In this document: positions 38,401-46,475 of the stretch, piece after piece
Numbering within the stretch: the first letter of the stretch is position 1
Layout: every line of letters starts with the position of its first letter
Source: Affinundibacterium amnicola
GTDB lineage: Bacteria > Pseudomonadota > Gammaproteobacteria > Burkholderiales > Burkholderiaceae_D
Assembly (NCBI RefSeq): GCF_014284275.1
Contig: NZ_JACOFU010000012.1
Location: 1 to 64,000 of the forward strand
Direction of reading: 5' to 3'
Length of the DNA: 64,000 nucleotides
Notes under the pieces: generated by a model
The model's input: only the letters and a program-made list of their open reading frames with translations
The model's database searches: none
Told to the model about the DNA's origin: nothing
Program-made: the position numbers and the translations under genes

Positions 38401-39294
38401 ATGCACAAACATCATCTAATGAAGCTCTGCAAAACGACTGCGTTCGCGTTCACCATCTTCACGTCAATTGTTGCAAACGCTGAAGATTACGAAATCAAAC
38501 GCTTGGATACAGCGACCGTCTCATATCAAGGAGAAATCGTCAAAGGAAGTTTTCAAGCACTACTTGCCCATCTCACACCAGAAACCACGACTCTTCGTGT
38601 TCGCTCTTCGGGCGGAGATGGCGAAGAAGCTATGTTAATCGGCAATCAGATCATCGATCAAAATCTTAGCCTCGTTGTTGATGGTTATTGTATGTCGTCT
38701 TGCGCAAACTATTTATTCTTGGCGGCACGGAAGAAAAGTTTGCTAGTCGATAGCGTTTTGGGATTCCACGGTGCGGTTTCATTAAAAAATAGTGAGGATC
38801 TGAGAGCTCAATTTGAACTTGGAAACTTAAACAAAGACGACTACACCGGCAAAGAGGGGCTAAAGCGATTACAGATTTCAGAATGGGAATTGCTCAAAAA
38901 AGTCGATCTAAATTTAGATACGCTAAGCACGATAAATGCACAGTTTTACAAAAAAATGCCGATCGCACCGAAGGCAAAACGAATATTGGTACTTACCATA
39001 GACGGCAAAAGATACACTTTCGATTGGGATGATCGAGGCCAGAAGCTTATGGAAAAAAGACTTCGAAAGTCACTAAAAAAGAACTCAAAAATTTCTTTTG
39101 TTATTAGCAATCCCTATGCTGACGCAATGTATTTTCCGTCTCTCAAGTTTCTCCAGGAAATCGGCGTACAAGGGATACTCGACTATCCCTATCCTGAAAG
39201 CAATGCTGCTCTCCCAAAATTGTTATCAGAAGACTTTAGTCACATCAAAACTGTCGGTGACTTTCCAGAACCAGAGTTAGTGTTAAAGAAATAG
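38401..39294 (+). CDS. Secreted ClpP/SppA-like (COG3904-type) protein
   Basis: 297 residues with a signal peptide (ends near VANAED). The segment SSGGDGEEAMLIGNQIID followed by VDGYCMSSCANYLFLAA and GFHGA matches the ClpP/crotonase-fold pattern of predicted periplasmic serine peptidases, with the Ser in SSC as candidate nucleophile. The ~120-residue C-terminal part is unassigned. ATG at 38401 is used; ATG at 38419 gives a more usual signal peptide. It stands just outside the island. Confidence 0.65.
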   Translation: MHKHHLMKLCKTTAFAFTIFTSIVANAEDYEIKRLDTATVSYQGEIVKGSFQALLAHLTPETTTLRVRSSGGDGEEAMLIGNQIIDQNLSLVVDGYCMSSCANYLFLAARKKSLLVDSVLGFHGAVSLKNSEDLRAQFELGNLNKDDYTGKEGLKRLQISEWELLKKVDLNLDTLSTINAQFYKKMPIAPKAKRILVLTIDGKRYTFDWDDRGQKLMEKRLRKSLKKNSKISFVISNPYADAMYFPSLKFLQEIGVQGILDYPYPESNAALPKLLSEDFSHIKTVGDFPEPELVLKK

Positions 39295-39324
39295 ATCACA
39301 TTCGTCATTTGTAAAGCACGCAAA

Positions 39325-39360
39325 AAAGCCAACTTAGAGTATGCATCTAAGTTGGCTTTT
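39325..39360. terminator. Bidirectional terminator between the ClpP-like gene and kce
   Basis: AAAAGCCAACTTAGA pairs with TCTAAGTTGGCTTTT; the symmetry gives T runs on both strands, so it can end the plus-strand gene and the minus-strand kam/kce operon. Confidence 0.9.
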
Positions 39361-39380
39361 GTTTTACGTCTAAAACTTAT

Positions 39381-40202
39381 TTAAGCTCGCGCTGGCATAC
39401 CCAAAATCTTACGTGCTTCATCCGGCGTTGCAACCGCCCTATCATGCTCACGACTGATGCGTGCCACACGTTCTACTAATTGTGCGTTGCTGCTAGCGAG
39501 TTCACCTTTGCGGTAGTACACATTATCTTCAAATCCAACACGCACGTGACCACCAAGTATGATCGCCATGGTTGCCAATGGCAGTTGTGCTGCGCCGATA
39601 CCAGCGACCGTCCAACTTGCATCTGCTGGCAATTGCGAACGCATATACATCAATGCCTCTGGTGTACCAGACATCGCACCAGGAATGCCGAGCACGAAAT
39701 CGACGTGTAATGGCGCAGTGATTAAGCCTTTTTTCAACCAGCGATTCACGGTGGTGATCATGCCAGTATCGAATACTTCATACTCAATTTTTACGCCCAA
39801 GTCTTTCATGGTCGTCGCGAAGATATCCATGTCGTCGGGGTGATTCACGAACACGTCGTTACCGAAATTGACTGATCCCATCGACAGGGTTGCCATTTCT
39901 GGTTTGAGTGTGACTGGTGCGAGGCGTTCCTGTGCGGTCATACCGACTGCACCGCCAGTCGACACTTGCACGATCACGTCGCAACGTTCGCGGACTTTTG
40001 TGATGATTTGGCGATAGACTTCTTTGTCTTGGGTTGGGGTGCCATCATCGTAACGTCCGTGTACGTGGACGATGGACGCGCCTGCTTTGGCGCATTCAAA
40101 TGCAGCATCGGCGATTTCGTCTGGGGTGATGGGGAGATTGGGTTGTTGTTCGCGGGTGACTTCTGCGCCTGTTAGGGCGGCTGTGATGATGAGTTTTTCC
40201 AT
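39381..40202 (-). CDS. kce: 3-keto-5-aminohexanoate cleavage enzyme
   Basis: 273 residues of the BKACE family. Glu14 and the zinc-binding His46/His48 (SIVHVHGR) are present. Kce converts 3-keto-5-aminohexanoate plus acetyl-CoA into acetoacetate and 3-aminobutyryl-CoA in lysine fermentation. The assignment is stronger than for most BKACE members because kamA, kdd, kamD, kamE and kal are in the same cluster. It is separated from kal by ~950 bp of repeats, so may have its own promoter. Confidence 0.92.
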   Translation of the reverse strand: MEKLIITAALTGAEVTREQQPNLPITPDEIADAAFECAKAGASIVHVHGRYDDGTPTQDKEVYRQIITKVRERCDVIVQVSTGGAVGMTAQERLAPVTLKPEMATLSMGSVNFGNDVFVNHPDDMDIFATTMKDLGVKIEYEVFDTGMITTVNRWLKKGLITAPLHVDFVLGIPGAMSGTPEALMYMRSQLPADASWTVAGIGAAQLPLATMAIILGGHVRVGFEDNVYYRKGELASSNAQLVERVARISREHDRAVATPDEARKILGMPARA

Positions 40203-40385
40203 TTTTCGCCTCGTTTTTTTGCGCGATGTTACGCTGACTAATTCTTATTGTTTGAAATGTTTTTTATTTTCTTTTCTACTTCAATTCTCATACTAATCAA
40301 TTTACTCATTTGTAGGGCGGGTGCAACCCGCGCTGTTTTTTCTTTTGTACTGCGTTCTAACGTTCGCGTTTGCTCAACGTTCACA

Positions 40386-40578
40386 GGTCGGGTGTGGCCC
40401 GACAGCCAATTACCTTTTTTGCTTCGCCAAAAAAGGTAATCCAAAAAAGGCGACCGTAGACTCGCCCCTTCGGGGTGCTTACGCTTCGCTTCCGCATAAT
40501 TTGCGCATCACAAAAAATGGGAAAGTGTTGAAACTCGCTACGCTCAGACAACAACACTTTCTTATCCATTTTCTGTGA
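40386..40578. repeat. Inverted repeat, left arm
   Basis: Three blocks: 40387-40406 (GTCGGGTGTGGCCCGACAGC), 40434-40454 (ends AAAAAAGGCGACC) and 40510-40577. Each recurs inverted in the right arm. It also contains a local hairpin, TTACCTTTTTTG with CCAAAAAAGGTAA at 40410-40439. Confidence 0.85.
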
Positions 40579-40747
40579 AGCGCAAATTACATCGTCTCAA
40601 ACGGGGGAAGGTCAAATTCAAACCCAACCCCAACATCAAAACAATCAATATCGATAGCCATTCATTTTTCTACTAGCTGTTATGTGTCGTTGCTTTTGAT
40701 TTTGATTTTGACTTTCATCCACTTCTGGCACTGCCAATTGTGTAGGA

Positions 40748-40922
40748 CGGAAAATGGATAAAGAAAGCCTTGTTGTCTGAGCATAGCGAGTTTCAAGGCT
40801 TTCCCATTTTTTGTCTTGCTCAATTGGGAAGCCGAAGGCCAGTGGCAGCGTGGTCGCCTTTTTTGGGTTACCTTTTTTGGCGAAGCAAAAAAGGTAACTA
40901 GCTGTCGGGCTACCCCCGACCT
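40748..40922. repeat. Inverted repeat, right arm
   Basis: Reverse complement of the left arm with point differences. An inner stem reads AGCCTTG/CAAGGCT here versus AGTGTTG/CAACACT in the left arm, so both sides of the stem changed together. Confidence 0.85.
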
Positions 40923-41148
40923 ACAGGCCGCAGATCAACGACAAAAACAAATACGATCAAAAAAACAATCAACCTTACTGAAAATATTAACTCTATTTTC
41001 CCAGCGACACCCCATCCCCATCCCGACCTTCCCCTTGAAGGGGAAGGAGTAAGACGAGCACACTAGTCGTTGCGAGCAAAACTCCATTTTTGATTAGCAC
41101 CTATAATGTCGCCATATCCTACATCAGCAAATGCTCAACAAAAAACAA

Positions 41149-41559
41149 TCAACGTTTAATCCGCTGAAAATCCGCCGGCACCACACAAGTCCCAGAAGCC
41201 TTACAAACCACAACAGGCTCTGCCAACACATCAGCAGCAGAAACCTGCCCAGCAATCTTCGCAGGCGAAATCACCTTACGCGCTTCGAATTCCATCTTAC
41301 GCGACGTCTTACCCATAGAAACAATACGACCTGTCGCTTCAATATAATCACCTGCAAACACCGGTGCCATAAATTGCACATTGTCGTAAGCCACAAACAA
41401 ACCTTCATCGCCATCGCTACGAATCAAGAGTTCCGTAGCGACATCGCCAAACAAATTCAACATCTTCGCGCCATCGACCAGATCGCCCGCATAGTGCGCA
41501 TCATGCGATCCCATACGCAGACGAATCAGGCTCGTGTATTTGGATAAATCTTCCATCAT
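41149..41559 (-). CDS. kal: 3-aminobutyryl-CoA ammonia-lyase
   Basis: 136 residues of hot-dog fold ([28 protein letters not shown]). Kal removes ammonia from 3-aminobutyryl-CoA to give crotonyl-CoA in lysine fermentation. Two adjacent ATGs exist at the start. It lies between kamE and kce on the same strand, separated from kamE by 217 bp with two palindromes. Confidence 0.92.
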   Translation of the reverse strand: MMEDLSKYTSLIRLRMGSHDAHYAGDLVDGAKMLNLFGDVATELLIRSDGDEGLFVAYDNVQFMAPVFAGDYIEATGRIVSMGKTSRKMEFEARKVISPAKIAGQVSAADVLAEPVVVCKASGTCVVPADFQRIKR

Positions 41560-41588
41560 TACCTCTTTTGAATTGTGATCAACACTCC

Positions 41589-41610
41589 CTTCTCCCGCAG
41601 GCGGGAGAAG
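41589..41610. repeat. REP-like palindrome, copy 1
   Basis: CTTCTCCCGC-AG-GCGGGAGAAG, perfect 10-bp arms. Same core as copies at 41742 and 46429. Confidence 0.8.
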
Positions 41611-41741
41611 AGTTGGGGAGTCAAAGCATGCTTTGACGGTGGTTCTAATTCGGATAAAATTATTTTGAACAAGAGACCGGCCTTCACCGCTGTCTTTTGA
41701 GCGCCAAGGATTTCATCGTTTCTGAACCACCCTCACCCTAC

Positions 41742-41765
41742 CCCTCTCCCGCTTGCGGGAGAGGG
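41742..41765. repeat. REP-like palindrome, copy 2
   Basis: CCCTCTCCCGC-TT-GCGGGAGAGGG, perfect 11-bp arms, ending 11 bp before the kamE stop region. In minus-strand RNA it would form a strong hairpin just after kamE. Confidence 0.8.
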
Positions 41766-41776
41766 TACATATTCGA

Positions 41777-42541
41777 TTAAGCCGCCTTGCGTTTGATCCA
41801 TTCGTGAATCGCAAACGACGCCACATCTTCAGCATACGACTTAGTACCAAAGCCAGCATCGTAACCGAGCTCTTTCGCCAATTCGTGACTGATACGCGGA
41901 CCACCAACAACCAAGATCACTTTATCACGCAAACCTTCTGCCTCTAGCAAATCAGACAGTTTGGTCAAATTATCGAGGTGAATATTTTTCTGCGTCACCA
42001 CTTGCGAAACCAAAATCACATCCGCTTTTTCTTCAATTGCACGGGCAATCAATTCTTCTGAATCGACCTGCGCGCCCATATTGATGGCACGCACTTCGTG
42101 ATAGCTCTCTAAACCTTTATGGCCGTTGTAACCTTTCATGTTCATGATCGCATCAATGCCGACGGTATGCGCATCGGTCTCAATACAAGCACCGATCACC
42201 ACCATACGACGTCCCATTTTTTCGGCGATCAGAGCATTAATACCGTCTTTGTCCAAAGTTTCGTATTCTGGTTTCACGACCTGGAAGCTCGATAAATCGA
42301 CCTGATGTTTGCACTGACCATACACCACATAAAAACTAAAGCCCTTACCCATGTCTTCACAATGCACGACCGCTGGCTCTTCCAAGCCCATCAACAAAGC
42401 CAGACGTTTCGCGCCTTCTTTGGAGGTTTCATCGAGTGCAACCGGTAAAGTGAAAGAGACCTGTACACGACCATCGTTCATGGTGTCGCCATAAGGCTTA
42501 ACCCATTGCTCTGGTTTTTTGATATCAGCCATTGTTGTCAT
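41777..42541 (-). CDS. kamE: Lysine 5,6-aminomutase beta subunit (B12-binding)
   Basis: 254 residues. The cobalamin-binding motif D-x-H-x-x-G is present (Asp123, His125, Gly128 in ETDAHTVGID) with the usual later Ser/Gly segments (VSQVVTQ, VVGGPRI). The N-terminal ~100 residues form the dimerisation part that carries PLP contacts in KamDE. With KamD it moves the 6-amino group of beta-lysine to C5. Starts 10 bp after kamD. Confidence 0.95.
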   Translation of the reverse strand: MTTMADIKKPEQWVKPYGDTMNDGRVQVSFTLPVALDETSKEGAKRLALLMGLEEPAVVHCEDMGKGFSFYVVYGQCKHQVDLSSFQVVKPEYETLDKDGINALIAEKMGRRMVVIGACIETDAHTVGIDAIMNMKGYNGHKGLESYHEVRAINMGAQVDSEELIARAIEEKADVILVSQVVTQKNIHLDNLTKLSDLLEAEGLRDKVILVVGGPRISHELAKELGYDAGFGTKSYAEDVASFAIHEWIKRKAA

Positions 42542-42551
42542 GTTTTTCTCC

Positions 42552-44102
42552 TTACGCTGTCTGTGTTGGCAACATCAATTGTGGGAAAGGATTGTAGTAA
42601 TCCGCTGCTTTAGTAATCACGCCAGCTAAACCTTTGCCGCCAGTTGGTGTGCGTGAGATTTCTGCAAAAGTACCTTTACCAATCGCTGCCGACAGACCCA
42701 TTTTTTCAATATCTGCCAAGATACTTTCGGTTTCTGCCAACACTTCTTGCGCACGCGTTTCTATCAAACCGCCAGATTTAAATTCGATTTCAGAATGCAG
42801 ATCTTTCATGGTGCCAAACACGTACTTGGCATTTTGAATAGCAAGGAAACGATCTTGTATAAATGGCGTATGAATCGCTTCTGTCATCATGCCGAGCAAG
42901 TGAATGTTTTGATTGGTCACGGTACTGACGATATTGAACAAGGTGTCCTGTACCTGGCCTTTGAAAATATTACCCGTCATGTGTTTGGTCGGTGGCATGT
43001 ATTTCAATGCGGCGTCTGGGAAAACCTGACGCACTAACTGCGCATGCGCCATTTCCCATAAGAAGCCGTTTTCTAATTCTGGGTGAATTTCAAATGCATG
43101 ACCGAGGCCCATTTGATCTGGCTGCAAACCGGACAAATACGCGAACTGTTCGTTAATCAGTTGCGATGCCAAAACCGTGTGTGCAGCTTCATAAGCATCG
43201 GCAGTCGTCAGATAGTTATCTTCACCAGTGTTGATGATAATGCCCGCGTAAGCATTCACCATACGTGAGAAAAATTGATCGATGAAGGTACGCTTCATAT
43301 TGATGTCACGGAAAATAATGCCGTACATAGAATCATTGAGCATCATATCGAGACGTTCAATCGCGCCCATCGCAGCGATCTCTGGCATACATAGGCCTGA
43401 GCAATAGTTCGTCAGGCGAATATAACGACCGAGTTTTTCGCCAACTTCATCCAAAGCAGCGCGCATTAATTTGAAGTTTTCTTGCGTCGCGTAAGTGCCG
43501 CCAAAGCCTTCTGTGGTTGCACCATAAGGTACGTAGTCGAGCAAACTCTGGCCAGTAGAACGGATCACCGCGATAATGTCCGCGCCCTGCTCTGCCGCCG
43601 CACGTGCTTGCACCACGTCTTCATAAATATTACCAGTGGCGACGATTAAATACAGCCACGGGGTTGGTGCTTCGCCCATAGTTTCGATTTGCTTGGCACG
43701 GAATGTACGTTGATTCGCAATGTGTTCGCACATCAATGCGGCTTGTGCTTCCGTTGCCTTGCGCGCAGTATCTGCATCTTTTGGCAAAGTCAAAGTCAGT
43801 GTGCCTTTAGACACGGCTTCAGCAACTTCTTGCGCGCTCATATTCTGTTCCTGCATGGCAGCGACCACGATCGGTGCGGCACCATGTTGCAAGATGTTTT
43901 GCGCTTGCAAATGATCAACAACCACATTCGGCAAAGGCACATAATTTTCATCAATACCATCGATACCGAGCAAACGCAAAGTCGCGCGCTCTACTGTCGT
44001 CGTTGTGTACTGCGACATTTCATCGAAGACCTGACGCGCGATGCGGCGGGCGGAATCACGTGCGCGATCGATTTGTGCCTGATCTAATTGTAAATGGCTC
44101 AT
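42552..44102 (-). CDS. kamD: Lysine 5,6-aminomutase alpha subunit
   Basis: 516 residues from the ATG giving MSHLQLDQAQIDRARDSARR, the family N-terminus; a longer frame would run into the repeat element upstream. TIM-barrel subunit that binds substrate and PLP. Uses adenosylcobalamin held by KamE. Preceded by a structured repeat (44132-44220). Confidence 0.95.
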   Translation of the reverse strand: MSHLQLDQAQIDRARDSARRIARQVFDEMSQYTTTTVERATLRLLGIDGIDENYVPLPNVVVDHLQAQNILQHGAAPIVVAAMQEQNMSAQEVAEAVSKGTLTLTLPKDADTARKATEAQAALMCEHIANQRTFRAKQIETMGEAPTPWLYLIVATGNIYEDVVQARAAAEQGADIIAVIRSTGQSLLDYVPYGATTEGFGGTYATQENFKLMRAALDEVGEKLGRYIRLTNYCSGLCMPEIAAMGAIERLDMMLNDSMYGIIFRDINMKRTFIDQFFSRMVNAYAGIIINTGEDNYLTTADAYEAAHTVLASQLINEQFAYLSGLQPDQMGLGHAFEIHPELENGFLWEMAHAQLVRQVFPDAALKYMPPTKHMTGNIFKGQVQDTLFNIVSTVTNQNIHLLGMMTEAIHTPFIQDRFLAIQNAKYVFGTMKDLHSEIEFKSGGLIETRAQEVLAETESILADIEKMGLSAAIGKGTFAEISRTPTGGKGLAGVITKAADYYNPFPQLMLPTQTA

Positions 44103-44131
44103 GCTGCTTCTCCTGTTTCTGTAATAGTGCT

Positions 44132-44220
44132 TGCGCAAAATTGTCTCAGCTAGGCGTGTCACCGAAGGCAGTACATTTGTACGACAAGGTGACACAACAA
44201 CGCTGAGGCGGTTTTGCGCA
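44132..44220. repeat. Structured palindromic element, copy 1
   Basis: Nested perfect stems: TGCGCAAAA/TTTTGCGCA, CTCAGC/GCTGAG, GTGTCACC/GGTGACAC and GTAC/GTAC. A second, diverged copy lies at 56169-56259. It occupies most of the gap between the P-loop gene and kamD. Confidence 0.9.
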
Positions 44221-44224
44221 GGCG

Positions 44225-45316
44225 TTATTTAATTTTTTCGTCCGATGTCGCTTCTAGCACAACATCACACACGTCATAGCCGACAAACGCACCTCTCGCC
44301 ACATCCAAAAACTCAGCAGCCTCAAAGCTGCCACCCATGGGCGAGAATGGATTCAAGGTAATCCCGGTCAAATTGATGCCACGATACCCGACCAATTTCG
44401 CACCGAGTTTTTGAAAGATCAATAAATCGGTATTTTCTATAAATAATTTTGTGCCATCGGCAACCACCACGGTCAATGCGGGATGCCGTTCCGCCAAGCT
44501 GCTCAAAGCACGCCATAGATTGCGCCCGACTGCGCCACTAACAGCGATTGTGCCTACATCTGCATCGATGTATTCCATCAGTTTTGCACCCGCATTCAGG
44601 GTTGCAATTTCTTCCAAGAAAAGCGTCTTACCGTTTGCATCCCAAACGCCAACGCCGCCTTGTGTGAATACCGCTTCACATTGCGCTTTGACGCTAGCAT
44701 CCGCTTGTTTGATACCGAGAATGCCGAGACGATCGCGAGTCTTGCGAATCACATCTTGTATGCCGCCACCGATAGCCGCACCGGTCGCCAAAATCACGCC
44801 ATCCGCAATCGCCGGTGAAGCATGATGACTGCGTCCTAAAGCACCGTCTAAAATCACTAAACTAGCGCCGCATTGCCGTAGACGTGCAATCACTTTTAAC
44901 TGATCACTACCACGCGATGCACCAGCGACTTCCATCTCGCCGTATTCCAAAACTTTTACGACCAAAATCTCACCCATAGGGCTGTCGATTTGAGTCGAAT
45001 CAATTAATTTCCAACGAACCTTAGCGCGCTGCAAAGTCTCACGTGCAGTAGCGACCAGATTGCCCGGCCACACCATAATCGGTGGTTTAGGATTGAAAAA
45101 TACTTGGTCTCTATCTTCACCATCGCGACCTATCGAGGTCAAGCCAATATCGACTTGTGCCGCCGCTGCTTGCGCCAGCACATGATTCATCGCCACGGTC
45201 TTACCGGTATTTTTTGTCATACCCATGACCGCTAAAGTTTGCATGCCACTGTCGTGTATGCGTTGCCATAACGGGCTGGTTTGTATATTACTTAAAGTGG
45301 GATTTTTGAACTCCAT
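44225..45316 (-). CDS. P-loop NTPase of the lysine cluster, probable KamB-like reactivase subunit
   Basis: 363 residues with Walker A GMTKNTGKT (32-40). Proteins of this kind are encoded beside kamD/kamE and, as I recall, are annotated as the KamB part of the aminomutase reactivase that swaps damaged B12; KamC, a MutS-like ATPase, is the usual partner. I saw no KamC here. It lies between kdd and kamD on the same strand. The cluster role is well supported, the exact biochemistry less so. Confidence 0.7.
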   Translation of the reverse strand: MEFKNPTLSNIQTSPLWQRIHDSGMQTLAVMGMTKNTGKTVAMNHVLAQAAAAQVDIGLTSIGRDGEDRDQVFFNPKPPIMVWPGNLVATARETLQRAKVRWKLIDSTQIDSPMGEILVVKVLEYGEMEVAGASRGSDQLKVIARLRQCGASLVILDGALGRSHHASPAIADGVILATGAAIGGGIQDVIRKTRDRLGILGIKQADASVKAQCEAVFTQGGVGVWDANGKTLFLEEIATLNAGAKLMEYIDADVGTIAVSGAVGRNLWRALSSLAERHPALTVVVADGTKLFIENTDLLIFQKLGAKLVGYRGINLTGITLNPFSPMGGSFEAAEFLDVARGAFVGYDVCDVVLEATSDEKIK

Positions 45317-45337
45317 CGTCAGTGACTTTCTATGTGA

Positions 45338-46384
45338 TTAAACGTAGAGTTCCGTGAACAACTGGCGCAGTTTTTCACTCTCGCGCAATAAAGCTAATGA
45401 GTGTTCTGCATGACCAGTCGCATAACCATTACCGACGATCATTTCCACATCTTTACCAACGCCTTCCGCGCCGAGTGCTGCAGCGGTGAAGCTAGTTGCC
45501 ATCGAGAAGAAATAGATTTTGCCGTGCTGTTTGGTCGACAGGATGCTGCCCATTTCAGTGTTTTGAATATTCACGCAATTGATGACGAGATCTGCCATCG
45601 CGCCATTGGTCACTTTCGCTACGGCTTCCATCAAAGCCAAAGCATTGGTCGCATCGACTTGCAGAGTATGATCTGCCCAACCCAATTCTTGCATGCGTTG
45701 GCAATCTTTTTCAAATGGTGAAACGCCAATCACGCAGCCATTTTTACCAGCACGTTTTTTCGCTTCATAAACACATAAAGTGCCGGATTTCCCACCACCA
45801 CCAATGACGACAACTGTGTCGCCTTCTTTCACCAAACGTGCTGTTTGTGCAGGCGCACCCGCCACGTCCAAAATCGCGAGCGCCATCTTTTCGTCAATGT
45901 CATCTGGGAGTTTGGCGTACAAACCAGTTTCAAACAAAATCGCCTTTCCTTTGATTTCGATCTGATCTTTTTGCATATGGATCTTAACGATTTCGTCGAT
46001 GCGCAAAGGCGTCAAAGACAAAGAGACCAGCGTGGCAATCTTGTCGCCGACTTTCAGATCTATTTTATCTGCGAGTGCAGAACCAATTTCTAAGATCGTA
46101 CCGATCAACATACCGCCGGAGCCTGTCACAGGGTTGTGATGCTTGCCACGTTTCTCGACTATGCCCTTCACGATCTCAGCGACTTTGGCTACATCGCCAT
46201 TTGCTTCTTGTTTGATTTGGGTAAAGCTGGCAGCATCGATATTCAGAGCAGAAACATCGATCAAGATTTCATTATCAGTGATCTCCATCGTGTTATCGAT
46301 TTTCCATGCGCCTTGCGGCAGGACGCCTAGGGGTTCAACGACGCGATGGATACCGTATGGAGAGCTTGGGGTTGTGAATGTCAT
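45338..46384 (-). CDS. kdd: L-erythro-3,5-diaminohexanoate dehydrogenase
   Basis: 348 residues with a nucleotide-binding segment VVIGGGGKSGTLCVYEAKK in an alcohol-dehydrogenase-like fold. Kdd oxidises 3,5-diaminohexanoate to 3-keto-5-aminohexanoate, the Kce substrate. Follows kamA on the minus strand with a 91 bp gap that holds a REP-like palindrome. Confidence 0.93.
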   Translation of the reverse strand: MTFTTPSSPYGIHRVVEPLGVLPQGAWKIDNTMEITDNEILIDVSALNIDAASFTQIKQEANGDVAKVAEIVKGIVEKRGKHHNPVTGSGGMLIGTILEIGSALADKIDLKVGDKIATLVSLSLTPLRIDEIVKIHMQKDQIEIKGKAILFETGLYAKLPDDIDEKMALAILDVAGAPAQTARLVKEGDTVVVIGGGGKSGTLCVYEAKKRAGKNGCVIGVSPFEKDCQRMQELGWADHTLQVDATNALALMEAVAKVTNGAMADLVINCVNIQNTEMGSILSTKQHGKIYFFSMATSFTAAALGAEGVGKDVEMIVGNGYATGHAEHSLALLRESEKLRQLFTELYV

Positions 46385-46428
46385 GATGAGCAGAATGAAG
46401 AAATTTGGTGGATGAGCGCCGCAATTAT

Positions 46429-46454
46429 CCCTTCTCCCGCTTACGGGAGAAGGG
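46429..46454. repeat. REP-like palindrome, copy 3
   Basis: CCCTTCTCCCG-CTTA-CGGGAGAAGGG, perfect 11-bp arms, in the kamA-kdd gap. Same core as copies 1 and 2. Confidence 0.8.
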
Positions 46455-46475
46455 CTTTTAAAGCGAGATATTCAA

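Larger units (their letters stand above)
40203..41148. other. Long non-coding gap in the lysine cluster, filled with repeats
   Basis: 946 bp between kal and kce with no supported gene. It contains a large inverted repeat (arms about 40386-40578 and 40748-40922), smaller hairpins and a C/T-rich palindrome near 41022-41048. Short frames here are all reading through repeat arms. Confidence 0.75.

Noticed and set aside
40238-41052. Short frames of 62-85 codons between kce and kal
   Set aside because: They read through the arms of the inverted repeat on either strand, giving near-mirror peptides; better explained as repeats.
42634-44206. Several plus-strand frames opposite kamD
   Set aside because: Shadows of kamD codon usage; no plausible starts or domains.
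41581-46454. CRISPR array from the repeated GC-rich palindromes
   Set aside because: Only three copies, irregular spacing of hundreds to thousands of bases, and no spacers or cas genes.
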